64,000 bases of DNA. Source: Leptospira sp. WS39.C2 (GTDB lineage Bacteria; Spirochaetota; Leptospiria; Leptospirales; Leptospiraceae). Under the pieces are notes generated by a model. It did no database searches, had not been told where the DNA came from, and saw only the letters and a program-made list of their open reading frames with translations. A program made the position numbers and the translations under genes. Shown piece after piece: positions 18,690 to 28,221 of the stretch. How positions within the stretch are numbered: the stretch's first letter is position 1; each line of letters begins with the position of its first letter. The stretch is from positions 186,001 to 250,000 of the forward strand of contig NZ_CP162143.1 of the NCBI RefSeq assembly GCF_040833965.1, given 5' to 3'.

Positions 18690-19754
18690 ATGACTTGGTC
18701 CGATTGGAAATGGCAATTACAAAACCGCATCACAAACTTAGCGGATTTGGAAGGGAAAATCTCTCTCACTGAAGAAGAGAGGGATTGCTTTGCACAAGCC
18801 TATGAACAGTTCCAATTTGCAGTGACTCCATACTATCTGGCAAGGTTGGACCAAAACAACCCCAACTGCCCCATCCGAAAACAAATCCTGCCGAGATCAG
18901 GAGAACTTGTCCGACGGCCAAACGAAATTGATGACCCACTCGCAGAAGAAACTTATATGCCTGTGAAAGGGGTAACACACCGCTACCCTGATCGTGCGAT
19001 ATGGTACATCTCTCATGTATGTGCAGTGTATTGCCGTTTTTGTACACGAAAACGAAAGGTATCTCTTCCTGAGGAAACACCAAATCGTAATGAATGGGAA
19101 AAGGCTCTCGAATACTTCCGAACGCAAACCAAACTACGAGAGGTGATTTTGTCTGGAGGAGATCCACTCACACTTTCCGATTCTTCTTTGGATTATTTAT
19201 TGGGAGAATTAAAACAAATCCCTCATCTCAACCATATTCGAATTCATACCCGCCATCCTGTGACTATGCCCATGAGACTTACTGAAAGTTTGAATTCTGT
19301 ATTTTCGAAATACTTCCCAATCTATATGGTCACTCATTTTAACCATCCGAATGAAATTTCTGAAGAAACGAAATTCTATGTTATGCGAATGATAAAAGAA
19401 GGGCATATTTCTGTTTTTAACCAATCGGTGTTACTTGCAGGGATCAACGATGATGCAAAAATTTTATCTGACTTAAACTACAAATTAATCTCAATTGGTA
19501 TCAAACCCTATTACCTCCACCAATGTGATGAAGTTTTTGGAAGTTCTGACTTTGTGGTTCCTATGGAAAAAGGAATCGAGATTTACCGCAAACTGCGTGG
19601 TTACCATTCAGGGATCACAATCCCTAGTTATGTAAAAGACCTCACTGGTGGTGGAGGGAAAGTTTTACTCTCTCCCAATTATTTGCAAAAGAAAACGGAG
19701 AAAGGGTATCTATTTCAAAATTATTTGGGAGATGAATATGAAGTGGGGCACTAA
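18690..19754 (+). CDS. epmB: EF-P (R)-beta-lysine pathway enzyme EpmB, radical SAM lysine 2,3-aminomutase family
   Basis: The 354-residue radical SAM enzyme has the cluster motif C-A-V-Y-C-R-F-C near residues 110-117 followed by TRKRK, the glycine-rich SGGDPL motif, and the lysine-aminomutase PLP-lysine region near the C-terminus (PSYVKDLTGGGGK). It lacks the extra C-terminal domain of clostridial KamA, so the short length fits EpmB, which converts (S)-alpha-lysine to (R)-beta-lysine for EF-P. Divergent placement next to efp supports this. The downstream lipoprotein gene overlaps its 3' end. A free beta-lysine osmolyte role is less likely. Confidence 0.88.
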   Translation: MTWSDWKWQLQNRITNLADLEGKISLTEEERDCFAQAYEQFQFAVTPYYLARLDQNNPNCPIRKQILPRSGELVRRPNEIDDPLAEETYMPVKGVTHRYPDRAIWYISHVCAVYCRFCTRKRKVSLPEETPNRNEWEKALEYFRTQTKLREVILSGGDPLTLSDSSLDYLLGELKQIPHLNHIRIHTRHPVTMPMRLTESLNSVFSKYFPIYMVTHFNHPNEISEETKFYVMRMIKEGHISVFNQSVLLAGINDDAKILSDLNYKLISIGIKPYYLHQCDEVFGSSDFVVPMEKGIEIYRKLRGYHSGITIPSYVKDLTGGGGKVLLSPNYLQKKTEKGYLFQNYLGDEYEVGH

Positions 19755-20295
19755 TCCTTATTTGTTTTTGATGTTTCTGATTTTTGCATTCAGTGTTTGC
19801 AAATCAACAAATCCTGTTGCGATTCCAAAAGAAAATAATTCAAACCAAACTCCTAAAGAACCAAAACAAAATCCCCCACTAACTAAAGAACTACGCCTCA
19901 CCTACCATGCAGTTTGGGTGAACAAAGAAAATTTTGAACTAAAGGAATCCACTTCTCTTTTTGGAACCGGGAACCAATACAAAATTTTCCTTTCAGAACC
20001 AAATGAATTTTTATGGTTACGGTTGTCTTCTACGGATCGAGAAAACCAATCGCAGTTTCGTTATTTTTTCAAAGACGAAACCCAAAATCCTGATGTTTCT
20101 TATTTTGTTTGGGGTCAAAAAAAATGCAGTGTCCAAGTATACCGCATGCCGGAAGGAGATTTTTACCTACGTTGGGAAGGAATCCACAATGGTTTTTTAC
20201 TCGTATTTGAATCCTCTACTAAAAAAACCGATCTTCCTAAAGAATTGGCAAAATCCTTTCATGCTCTCATCCTAAGTTCCCTTGAAGTGTACTAA
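19738..20295 (+). CDS. Predicted lipoprotein, unknown function
   Basis: The 185-residue precursor has a hydrophobic N-terminus and the lipobox FSVC (cysteine near residue 23). A proline/lysine/asparagine-rich linker follows (about 28-55), then a compact beta-rich domain with no recognised motif. The start at 19738 is chosen because GGGAG lies 6 bases upstream; it overlaps the last 17 bases of epmB in another frame, suggesting coupled translation. Probably anchored in the outer or inner membrane. No link to EF-P biology is evident. Confidence 0.7.
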   Translation: MKWGTNPYLFLMFLIFAFSVCKSTNPVAIPKENNSNQTPKEPKQNPPLTKELRLTYHAVWVNKENFELKESTSLFGTGNQYKIFLSEPNEFLWLRLSSTDRENQSQFRYFFKDETQNPDVSYFVWGQKKCSVQVYRMPEGDFYLRWEGIHNGFLLVFESSTKKTDLPKELAKSFHALILSSLEVY

Positions 20296-20378
20296 TCTAT
20301 TTTTTTGAAAGAGAGGATTTTTTAGAAAAAAAGATTAGGCAAATGGAAAGGTACCGTTAGGCTTTGAGGAGAAAATTT

Positions 20379-20585
20379 ATGTGGTTAAAACTTGGCGAAT
20401 CGGAAGTGATCAATTTGGACTTTGTTGCATCGATCAAAAAAAATCCAAACCAACCTTCTATTGAAATCATTTACCAAGATTTAAACAACGTAAAGTCCCT
20501 TCCCTTCCCAGGAAAAGAAGAACGTGATCGTGCTTTTAAAGCAATCTTGGAAAACCTTTCTCGAATGAAATTATACTTTGAATGA
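20379..20585 (+). CDS. Small conserved-looking protein of unknown function
   Basis: The 68-residue acidic/basic mixed protein begins MWLKLGESEVINLD and has three short beta strands followed by a C-terminal amphipathic helix (PGKEERDRAFKAILENLS). That layout resembles small DNA- or protein-binding adaptors, but no family is recognised. A strong GAGGAGA ribosome binding site lies 7-13 bases upstream of the ATG and decides the start over a TTG at 20364. The next gene begins after a 3-base gap, so the two are probably cotranscribed. Confidence 0.7.
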   Translation: MWLKLGESEVINLDFVASIKKNPNQPSIEIIYQDLNNVKSLPFPGKEERDRAFKAILENLSRMKLYFE

Positions 20586-20588
20586 ATT

Positions 20589-21374
20589 ATGGAATTTGAA
20601 GCACTGAACCCCAATCTCTATGCACAAGTCTTGGATGAACTCGAACTCATTCCATCCACAAAACCGTACCAAATTTTGTTTTATGGTTCGAGAGAACGAG
20701 GGGACTACCACCCAGAATCCGACCTAAACTTTTATTTGGTAGCCCATTCCACAGACCAAATGAAATCACAATTCATTGATTCAATTTCTCGGGCCTTACA
20801 AAAGTTAGAAGATGTGGCTCCCGTTAATATGATTGCAGGTGACGCAGATTCCCTCCGCCATCGACTCAAAATTTCGGAACCAGGGTCTGTACAACTCCTC
20901 GAAGCTTCGTCTGTTTTTTTTGGGGAAGGGCTTTTTGAAGACCTCAAAACAGATTGGGACAAATGGAAGGAACGTGAGATTCCAAAATCGGACCTCATGC
21001 AGTACTTAGAAAAACGAATTCGATTTTTCAAACAACAAGTGACTCGCAATGTAAAGGATGAAATTGCGCAATTGGAACGGATCACCACTCTCACTCTCCA
21101 TATTTGGGCCTTACAGAATATCGAAGACCTCACTCATATCGAACTTTTGAAAATGGACACCCCTGACCAACTTGTCCCTCTTTTTACCAATTTGTATCGA
21201 AAGGAATTAGAAGCACCTATTTGGGAACTTCTCGAATTACAAACAAAGGTGCGAAAACTAAAAGTGGACATCCGATGGAAACGTGAAGTATCCAGAGAAG
21301 ACATCCACGAGACTAAATACAAACTCATCTCACTCCGAAATGATGAGGAATTTATGATGAACCTTTGGGCTTAA
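20589..21374 (+). CDS. Nucleotidyltransferase-like protein with altered active-site motif
   Basis: The 261-residue protein has a minimal nucleotidyltransferase-type N-terminal domain: FYGSRERGDYHPESDLNFYLV near residues 30-50 is the GSxxxG-x-SDxD motif, but the second aspartate is replaced by asparagine (SDLN). A helical C-terminal half (about 135-255) resembles HEPN-like or substrate-binding bundles. If the replaced Asp is a metal ligand, the protein may be catalytically impaired or use another acid; a further aspartate occurs in IAGDADS. Substrate unknown. It is cotranscribed with the preceding small gene. Confidence 0.7.
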   Translation: MEFEALNPNLYAQVLDELELIPSTKPYQILFYGSRERGDYHPESDLNFYLVAHSTDQMKSQFIDSISRALQKLEDVAPVNMIAGDADSLRHRLKISEPGSVQLLEASSVFFGEGLFEDLKTDWDKWKEREIPKSDLMQYLEKRIRFFKQQVTRNVKDEIAQLERITTLTLHIWALQNIEDLTHIELLKMDTPDQLVPLFTNLYRKELEAPIWELLELQTKVRKLKVDIRWKREVSREDIHETKYKLISLRNDEEFMMNLWA

Positions 21375-21471
21375 TTTCCGTATCGGAATTCCAAAGGGAA
21401 GTTCGTTTTTTGAGTCACCAGCAACTAACACTTGCGTATGTTAGATGATCTTTTTTTTTTACAGCAAATCT

Positions 21472-21999
21472 CTACTTTTGAAATTCCGATAAAAAGGCTT
21501 CGTATCCTCTTTCTTTGAGTTTGGTTTTCGGAATGAATTCCATTGAAGCTGAGTTCATACAATATCTTTTGCCTGTGGGCCTTGGTCCATCATCAAACAC
21601 ATGTCCTAAATGGGAATCCCCTTGTTTTGACCTAACTTCTGTTCTTATCATTCCATAAGAATTGTCTTCTATTTCGATGACATTAGATTTCACCAAGGGT
21701 TTTGTAAAACTAGGCCATCCTGTTCCTGATTCAAACTTGTCTTTTGAACTAAAAAGAGGTTCTTTGGAAACAATATCAACGTAGATCCCTTCTTCATGAT
21801 TGTCCCAATATTCATTTTGGAAAGGTGGTTCTGTATCGTCTTCTTGCGTTACACGGTATTGTAGATCACTGAGTTTTTTTCGTAACTCGGGATTTTCTTG
21901 TTTTTTTGCGTTTCCTTTCGCAGAGGGAGAACAACAAAAAGAAGTGAACATAGACAAAATCATGACAGATAACAGAGAAACCACAAAATTTCGTTTCAT
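21472..21999 (-). CDS. msrB: Lipoprotein peptide methionine sulfoxide reductase B
   Basis: This 175-residue precursor carries a lipobox-like TSFC (the cysteine is near residue 22; a second Cys follows) and an MsrB domain at about 45-175. Diagnostic motifs are [18 protein letters not shown], the [11 protein letters not shown] loop and [11 protein letters not shown] with the catalytic cysteine. Zinc-binding CxxC pairs are absent, as in the zinc-free type. MsrB reduces methionine-R-sulfoxide in proteins, here outside the cytoplasm. The start at 21999 follows a GGAG ten bases upstream; a longer start at 22038 would put charged residues before the signal peptide. Confidence 0.9.
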   Translation of the reverse strand: MKRNFVVSLLSVMILSMFTSFCCSPSAKGNAKKQENPELRKKLSDLQYRVTQEDDTEPPFQNEYWDNHEEGIYVDIVSKEPLFSSKDKFESGTGWPSFTKPLVKSNVIEIEDNSYGMIRTEVRSKQGDSHLGHVFDDGPRPTGKRYCMNSASMEFIPKTKLKERGYEAFLSEFQK

Positions 22000-22068
22000 A
22001 CGAGTTAGACTCCGTGAATTTGATTTTTTTACTTTCATTTATACGAAAAATCCTTCGTCATAGTATCT

Positions 22069-23730
22069 ATGCAGATCGCTCCCTTGCCAAAAAATGAGGC
22101 CGCAAGACTTTCCGCTTTGAAAGGACTTGAGATTCTAGACACTCCTGAAGAGGAAATGTTTGATGAAATCACAAAACTAGCTTCAATGATCTGCAATGCC
22201 CCGATTTCCCTTGTCAGTTTGATTGATGAAACACGGCAATGGTTTAAATCCCACCATGGACTTAAAGCCAGAGAAACTCCGCGTTCCCTTGCTTTTTGTT
22301 CCCATGCCATTTTAGGCGATGAAATGTTTGTGGTTCCAAATGCAAAACATGACACACGTTTCAAAAATAACCCACTTGTGAATGGGGATCCAAATGTTAT
22401 ATTTTATGCAGGAATCCCACTTGCATTAGATGACCAAATCAAATTGGGAACACTCTGTGTCATTGATAACAAACCAAGAGAACTTAACGAAGAACAATTA
22501 CAAATGTTACGACTTCTAGGAAAACAAACAGTTCGGCTTTTGCAAATGCGTAAGGACAGAGACAAACTCGAAATTGAAAAAAGATCTGCAGAAAGAGCAA
22601 CAGCAGCAAAACGTGATTTTATAGCCGCGATTAGCCATGACATTCGGAATCCATTAAATTCACTCCTCGGTATGTCGGAAATGATCCGGGAACAACAAAT
22701 CCCTGAATCAATTCAAAGTTATGTGGACCACATACAAAACGCTGGTGAAGTGATCCTCAACTTGGTAAATGATACGATAGAACTTTCTCGATTGGAAGAA
22801 AATGTGTCCGTCTTAAATAATGAATGGTTTAATCTAAGCCAATGTTTAGCGGTATACCATAATTTTTTCAAACAAGAAACTAAACGGAAAAAAATAGAAT
22901 TCCAATTGAAGAACGAAATTTCTGAAACAGTATTTTTGTTAGCTGATAAACGAAAATTAGAAAAAATCATTTGGAACTTAACTGCAAATGCAGTAAAATT
23001 TACCGTACATGGAACCGTTTTTTGCCATGTTTATTTAGAAACTAAAGCTGATGAAAATGCAAATCTAATCATTCAGATCAAAGACACAGGTCCTGGGATT
23101 TCTCCAGAGATCAAAGACCGACTCTTCCAAAAATACAATGAATTTGCTCCAGAAGGATGTGAGATATCTGGATCAGGACTTGGTCTCTCTATCGTAAAAC
23201 TTTCGTTAGAAGAAATGGATGGAGAAATCAATGTCGAATCCAAATTAGGGGAAGGGAGTACATTCCAAGTGAAAATTCCAATTGTTTGGAAACGAGAGGA
23301 ATTAACTTCTGAAAACATAGTCCAATCAAACAAAAAAGATTTGAACCCCCCGAATTTTGGCTCTCGAAAAAAAGTTCTGATTGCTGATGATAATGAACTG
23401 AACCGAAAGGTTTTAAAAAATTACTTACGACCTCTCCCTTTTGACATTGTAGAAGCAAATAACGGGATCGAAACAGAACGTATCCTAAGATCGGAGAGTT
23501 TTGACATCGCCTTTCTTGACATTGAGATGCCAGGGAAACACGGGACAGAAATTGCCAAATCCCTCTCTACCGACCAAAAACGACCTATTTTATTTGCCTG
23601 TACTGGACTCTGTATGCCGGAAGAAAAGGAACAGATCCTTTCCTCGGGTTTTGAGTACTTTATGCCCAAACCTTACTTAAAAGAAGAATTGTACTCCCAT
23701 TTGTCCGAAATCGCCAAAAAACACCCGTAA
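22069..23730 (+). CDS. Hybrid sensor histidine kinase (GAF-HisKA-HATPase-receiver)
   Basis: The 553-residue cytoplasmic protein has an N-terminal GAF domain (about 1-160). A HisKA dimerisation helix follows with the phosphorylated His in AISHDIRNPLN near residue 189. The HATPase_c domain has the N-box NLTANAVKFT, DTGPGIS and GSGLGLSIV motifs (about 290-410). A C-terminal receiver domain (about 430-550) has the phosphate-accepting Asp in FLDIEMPG near residue 484. No membrane helix is seen, so the signal is internal. It has no adjacent partner regulator, and its output probably passes through the receiver or another protein. Divergent from msrB. Confidence 0.95.
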   Translation: MQIAPLPKNEAARLSALKGLEILDTPEEEMFDEITKLASMICNAPISLVSLIDETRQWFKSHHGLKARETPRSLAFCSHAILGDEMFVVPNAKHDTRFKNNPLVNGDPNVIFYAGIPLALDDQIKLGTLCVIDNKPRELNEEQLQMLRLLGKQTVRLLQMRKDRDKLEIEKRSAERATAAKRDFIAAISHDIRNPLNSLLGMSEMIREQQIPESIQSYVDHIQNAGEVILNLVNDTIELSRLEENVSVLNNEWFNLSQCLAVYHNFFKQETKRKKIEFQLKNEISETVFLLADKRKLEKIIWNLTANAVKFTVHGTVFCHVYLETKADENANLIIQIKDTGPGISPEIKDRLFQKYNEFAPEGCEISGSGLGLSIVKLSLEEMDGEINVESKLGEGSTFQVKIPIVWKREELTSENIVQSNKKDLNPPNFGSRKKVLIADDNELNRKVLKNYLRPLPFDIVEANNGIETERILRSESFDIAFLDIEMPGKHGTEIAKSLSTDQKRPILFACTGLCMPEEKEQILSSGFEYFMPKPYLKEELYSHLSEIAKKHP

Positions 23731-23801
23731 CGTTTGCTCTTGGCGGTATGGTAGTTTTTACCTTTCTTTTTTAGGCCGTTTTTTTATTGTATCCTATTTC
23801 C

Positions 23802-25400
23802 ATGACTAAGAATGACACCGAAGTTGGAAATGACTTCCAATCCTTCGGATTACGTCCTGAAATACTACAAGGAATCACTGAAGCAGGCTTCGAATCACCA
23901 AGCCCTATCCAAAAACAAGCGATTCCGCTCGTATTGGAAGGAAAAGATTTAATCGCACAAGCGCAGACCGGTACCGGAAAAACTGCAGCTTACGGACTCC
24001 CCTGTTTGAACCGAATCAATGTAGAAGATGGCATGCAAGTGCTCGTCCTCACACCAACTCGGGAACTTGCATTGCAAGTATCAGATGAATTGTTCAAATT
24101 GGGAAAACATTTAGGAATCAAAACCACCACGATTTATGGCGGTAGTTCCTATTCTAAACAAATCACTCAAGTGGCAAAAGGTGCCCAAGTTGCAGTAGCA
24201 ACTCCTGGCAGACTCCTTGACCTATTAAAAGGTAAGGAACTTAAAAATTTCAAACCATCAATGGTGATTTTAGACGAAGCAGATGAAATGCTTGATATGG
24301 GATTTATGGATGATATCGAATCCATCTTTAACTTACTTCCCACCAAACGCCAAACATTATTATTTTCTGCAACAATGCCCGAACCAATTAAAAAATTGGC
24401 GAGTAAATACCAAACACACCCTGCTCACGTAAAGATTGCAGCAACAGAAAAATCTTCTAAAAACATCGAACAAGTATATTACATAATCGATGAAGCAGAA
24501 CGTGAAACAGCTGTTGTACGGATTTTGGATTATGAAAGCCCATTTAAGGCAATCATTTTCACAAAAACGAAAAAAGAAGCTGATGATCTGAAAGCAACCC
24601 TTAGTTTCAAAGGATACCCAGTTGAAGCTCTTCACGGAGACTTAAACCAAAAACAAAGAGAACAAGTTTTGAAAAGCCTACATGATGGCCGAGTGAAAAT
24701 CCTTGTGGCAACTGACGTTGCAGCACGTGGTCTTGACGTAAAAGATTTGTCTCTTGTGATCAACTACCACCTACCTTTTGATAGCGAAAGTTATACGCAC
24801 CGTATTGGACGTACTGGCCGAGCAGGAAAATCGGGTAAGGCTGTAACTCTTGTAACAACAAGAGAATCAAGAGCCCTTCTCCGACTAAAAGGAACATCTG
24901 GAACTCAACTTACCATTGCAGCACTTCCCACTAAAAAGGAAGTACACGCAAGACGAGAAGAAGACTTCCTGAACAAAATTGTCGAAACCGAAATCCATGC
25001 CGATGCAGAAGAAGTATTGGAAAAACTTTTGAAGTTAGACGACAAACGTTCTGTCGCTTTAAAACTGCTTTCCAATATGCTCGACAAAGCTAAAATCAGC
25101 GGCCCTGAAAAAATCGGAAAAACCCCAGCGGAATGGAGCGAAATGCCTCCAGGTGGTGGTTCTGGTGGAGGAAGACGTCGTCGGGATGATGGTGGTGGAT
25201 CAGGAAGCCGCGGTGGTTACCGTGGTGGAAGGTCCAACAGTGATCGCAGCGAACGTGGTGAAAGAAGTGATCGCGGCGGAGAAAGAAAGGAACGTGGTGG
25301 AGAAAGCCGCCGTTCCAGCACCCCCTCTTCTTCTAAAAAAGAAGGTGGAGTGTTTGTGAAAGCGGCTGGGAAAAAAACTCAGCGTTTTCGAAACAAGTAG
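23802..25400 (+). CDS. DEAD-box RNA helicase with an RGG-type tail
   Basis: The 532-residue helicase contains the Q motif (F-x-S-F-G-L-R), AQTGTGKT, PTRELA, DEAD, SAT and HRIGRTGRAG motifs in order over about 370 residues. A short helical region precedes a glycine/arginine/serine-rich low-complexity tail (about 455-510) that ends with a basic lysine-rich segment. This fits CsdA/RhlE-like helicases of RNA remodelling and cold adaptation. The ATG start at 23802 lacks a strong ribosome binding site. Its 3' end overlaps the convergent methyltransferase gene by 22 bases, and the tail codons are GC-rich compared with the rest. Confidence 0.95.
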   Translation: MTKNDTEVGNDFQSFGLRPEILQGITEAGFESPSPIQKQAIPLVLEGKDLIAQAQTGTGKTAAYGLPCLNRINVEDGMQVLVLTPTRELALQVSDELFKLGKHLGIKTTTIYGGSSYSKQITQVAKGAQVAVATPGRLLDLLKGKELKNFKPSMVILDEADEMLDMGFMDDIESIFNLLPTKRQTLLFSATMPEPIKKLASKYQTHPAHVKIAATEKSSKNIEQVYYIIDEAERETAVVRILDYESPFKAIIFTKTKKEADDLKATLSFKGYPVEALHGDLNQKQREQVLKSLHDGRVKILVATDVAARGLDVKDLSLVINYHLPFDSESYTHRIGRTGRAGKSGKAVTLVTTRESRALLRLKGTSGTQLTIAALPTKKEVHARREEDFLNKIVETEIHADAEEVLEKLLKLDDKRSVALKLLSNMLDKAKISGPEKIGKTPAEWSEMPPGGGSGGGRRRRDDGGGSGSRGGYRGGRSNSDRSERGERSDRGGERKERGGESRRSSTPSSSKKEGGVFVKAAGKKTQRFRNK

Positions 25401-26449
25401 TGGCTCACAAACCACTCTTCTCCGTTTCGATAACCCCATAACTCTGCACAGGCGAGAAAGAAAACTTTCCAATAAACAAACCATTTGGTTTTTTCTTTTT
25501 CGCCGTATGTGCTCGCAAGGATAGGCATGAGCTTATCCTTGTTTTCGATCATGTTTTCATACCAAGCTTCACTTGTTCTCGCGTAATGCGTTCCGTTTAC
25601 CACCCAGTGGTTTTCCATTAGAAAGTCTTTTTGGAAATACAAAAACAAATCATCAGAAGGCATTTGGCCACCGGTGAAAAAATACTTTGCCATCCAATCC
25701 GTTTCATCAATCACTTCAAAAGGATATGCAAATTCTTTGTGGGTGAATATATGTACAAAAAACTTTCCATCTGCTACAAGAAACTTGGATAATTTCTCAA
25801 ATAGTTTCTCATAGTTTTTCATGTGTTCTAACATTTCCACAGACACAATGCGATCGAACTTATCCTTTGTGGTGAAATCATTCATATCCTTTGTGATAAT
25901 GGTAAGGTTTTTTAATCCTCGTTCTTTGGCACGTTTGTCGATGAATTCTTTTTGGGTGCGGGAATTGGAAACACCCGTTACTTTACATTTCGGAAATTTT
26001 TCGGCGATGTAAAGAGAGATACTGCCCCAACCACAACCAAGGTCAAGAACACGCATTCCATTTTTGATTTCTGCACGTTCCACAGTGATGCGTAACATCT
26101 CTTCTTCCGATTCAGCAAAACTGGTATCTAGAGTTGGCCAATACCCAGAAGAGTATTTCATCCTCGGTCCCATCACATAAGTGAAAAAATCACTTGGGAC
26201 TTCGTAGTGTTGTTCGTTAGCTGCTTCTGTATGTACAGCAATTGGAGAATTCTTTAAAGAATTCACATAATTCATTTTGTGTTCGAGTTGTGCGGTAGCG
26301 TTTTCTTTTCGCTCTTGTTTGATGCGAAGATCAAGCAATTGTCGGATACGGAAACGAATGAGCCAATCTGGAAAAATGTCCTTTTCTAAAAGTGAGTTGA
26401 TACTAAAAGAAGATGACTCTTCCTCTTTGTTCGAATCAGTGAAATTCAT
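25379..26449 (-). CDS. Cyclopropane-fatty-acid synthase-like SAM methyltransferase
   Basis: The 356-residue protein belongs to the CFA synthase superfamily. It has a helical N-terminus, the HYEVPSDFF entry motif near residue 85, the SAM-binding LDLGCGWG near residue 140, SVEMLEHMKNY, and the C-terminal aromatic region with WKVFFLACAE. Members add methylene or methyl groups to lipid double bonds or related substrates. It lies upstream of convergent helicase codons and behind a DUF1295 protein gene, a pairing often seen with lipid methylation modules. Exact product unknown; no bicarbonate-binding assignment is attempted. Confidence 0.85.
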   Translation of the reverse strand: MNFTDSNKEEESSSFSINSLLEKDIFPDWLIRFRIRQLLDLRIKQERKENATAQLEHKMNYVNSLKNSPIAVHTEAANEQHYEVPSDFFTYVMGPRMKYSSGYWPTLDTSFAESEEEMLRITVERAEIKNGMRVLDLGCGWGSISLYIAEKFPKCKVTGVSNSRTQKEFIDKRAKERGLKNLTIITKDMNDFTTKDKFDRIVSVEMLEHMKNYEKLFEKLSKFLVADGKFFVHIFTHKEFAYPFEVIDETDWMAKYFFTGGQMPSDDLFLYFQKDFLMENHWVVNGTHYARTSEAWYENMIENKDKLMPILASTYGEKEKTKWFVYWKVFFLACAELWGYRNGEEWFVSHYLFRKR

Positions 26450-26466
26450 GTTTTATCCTTTTTTAT

Positions 26467-27285
26467 TTATTGTTTTGGAAACCAAGGGAAAAATGCGTTT
26501 GTGGTGCGCATGTACTCGCGAAATAAATCTCCTTTCGACTGAAGTGAATATTTTTCAGCAAAAGGGACACCGGATACAAATCGTAACAACACAAACATAA
26601 AAACGGGGGTAAAGAGAGAACCAATAGCCTCTGGCGACGATAGAATCGGAATCACTCCAATCCCAAGCCAAATCACCCATTCAAAAAAGTAGTTGGGGTG
26701 TCTTGTGTACTTCCATAGGCCAAGATTACACACCTTACCTTTGTTTGCCTGAACCGAAAGGAATTTGTGTAGGTCTTTGTCAGCAATGGTTTCCCCAATG
26801 ACACCTAATATAAACAAAGTCCATCCTATCCAAACCATAAGGGTTCCATTGGGACCAGACAATCCAACATTTGGAAACAAGTTCCAATTAGAAGCAAAGT
26901 AAAATGGAAAAGATAATAGAAGTGCTAATACTCCTTGTAATAAAAAAACATTGGTAAACATCTTACTATGGACTTTATCACCATAATCACTCCGAAACCC
27001 AGCATAACGTTTGTCTTCTGGGTGGTTTGTGCGGATGCGTGTGAAGTACAAAAACCCCGACAACCGAAGTGCCCAAACCCAAACTGGGATGAGAACTGCT
27101 AACTTTGCAACCAAAGTCCCATTTCCAAAAAATGAAAGGACTGTTGCAATGCCTGCAATCACAAGCCCCCAACCCACATCGATGACGGCATAATTGTCTC
27201 GGGTTTTTCCCCAAAACCACATCAAAGTCATAAAACAAAAAGTGAAAATAACAGCCGTTAGATACGGAATTAAAATATTATCCAA
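26467..27285 (-). CDS. DUF1295 (steroid-5-alpha-reductase-like) membrane protein
   Basis: The 272-residue polytopic protein has about six to seven membrane helices. Its C-terminal signature YTRHPNYFFEWVIWLG (residues about 190-210) is shared with the 5-alpha-reductase/isoprenylcysteine methyltransferase superfamily, which reduces or modifies lipophilic substrates. The start is TTG at 27285 with GAGG about ten bases upstream; no ATG fits better. It lies 17 bp from the CFA-like gene and is probably cotranscribed with it and with the SDR upstream. Substrate unknown; unsaturated or branched lipids are an inference. Confidence 0.8.
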   Translation of the reverse strand: MDNILIPYLTAVIFTFCFMTLMWFWGKTRDNYAVIDVGWGLVIAGIATVLSFFGNGTLVAKLAVLIPVWVWALRLSGFLYFTRIRTNHPEDKRYAGFRSDYGDKVHSKMFTNVFLLQGVLALLLSFPFYFASNWNLFPNVGLSGPNGTLMVWIGWTLFILGVIGETIADKDLHKFLSVQANKGKVCNLGLWKYTRHPNYFFEWVIWLGIGVIPILSSPEAIGSLFTPVFMFVLLRFVSGVPFAEKYSLQSKGDLFREYMRTTNAFFPWFPKQ

Positions 27286-27319
27286 GTGGGTTTTTCCTCT
27301 ACCTTGGTTTAGACGGAGT

Positions 27320-28129
27320 TCAATGTGTTTTGAAGTCGTTGTAGAGTTTTTTATAGAGAATTTTTTCTAAAAACTTGGGAGAGAAAAATCGCATCCATTC
27401 TAAAAACTTACCGCTCAAATTGAACGTCACAAGCCTTGCTTCTTTTTCCTTTGCAACCTTCATTAATACATGGGCGACTTCTTTTGCCGACTTGCGTTTG
27501 CCTTTAGCAGGAGCTTCCGAAAGAACATTCCCTCCGGCATCAAGACCAGAAGTACGGAGTGCTGTGTCCGTATAAGGTACACAAACAAGGGATACCCCAA
27601 TCCCTGAATCTAAACTTTCAATGCGGAGGGATTCGAGTGCAGCATGAAGGGCAGACTTAGAAGCTGAATAAGCTGCGCGCCCAGGCACTCCATACAAAGC
27701 AGAAACAGTTGATGTGGTAACAATATTCCCTTTGGCTTTCTTCACTAGAGGGAGAAGGCCTTGGATGAATTGGATGGGTCCAAAAAAATTGGTAGCAAAT
27801 GTCTTTTGGTACACGTCCATTGTAAGGGAATCAAACCGACCATGGGCCGTGATCCCTGCATTATTAAATAAAACATCTACACGATTGATTCGTTTTGAGA
27901 TCCAACCAATGGCGTCCTCAACGGAACTAGGGTCGGCTAAGTCACAAGTAACACGATGGAAAACTGTATCTTTGTGTTTTGTGATTGGTTCGGGAATATC
28001 ACCTGCTCGGCGTGCCAAAAGCACCAATTGGCAAGGGAATACGGCAAGTTCTTCCAATAGTGCCTTTCCAATCCCACTGGAAGCTCCAGTGATCACTACG
28101 ACGGTATCGTTCCAAAATTCTTTTTTCAT
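27320..28129 (-). CDS. Short-chain dehydrogenase/reductase
   Basis: This 269-residue SDR has TGASSGIG near residue 14, the NNAG motif near 89, the catalytic serine in TTSTVSAL, and YSASK near residue 160. An aliphatic/aromatic C-terminal extension (about 225-269) resembles the membrane-associating tails of lipid-acting SDRs such as DHRS7-type enzymes. It is the first gene of the minus-strand SDR/DUF1295/CFA block. The role is inferred as reduction or oxidation of a lipid alcohol/ketone; direct evidence is absent. Divergent from an MDR-type dehydrogenase gene. Confidence 0.88.
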   Translation of the reverse strand: MKKEFWNDTVVVITGASSGIGKALLEELAVFPCQLVLLARRAGDIPEPITKHKDTVFHRVTCDLADPSSVEDAIGWISKRINRVDVLFNNAGITAHGRFDSLTMDVYQKTFATNFFGPIQFIQGLLPLVKKAKGNIVTTSTVSALYGVPGRAAYSASKSALHAALESLRIESLDSGIGVSLVCVPYTDTALRTSGLDAGGNVLSEAPAKGKRKSAKEVAHVLMKVAKEKEARLVTFNLSGKFLEWMRFFSPKFLEKILYKKLYNDFKTH

Positions 28130-28221
28130 ACTACCCTTTCACTTCAATTCCCACTCGACAAAGGAAAAGCAAGGGTAACGATCTGACGAGTGAATTTTCA
28201 GTTAAATTGGGAAGGGAATTG

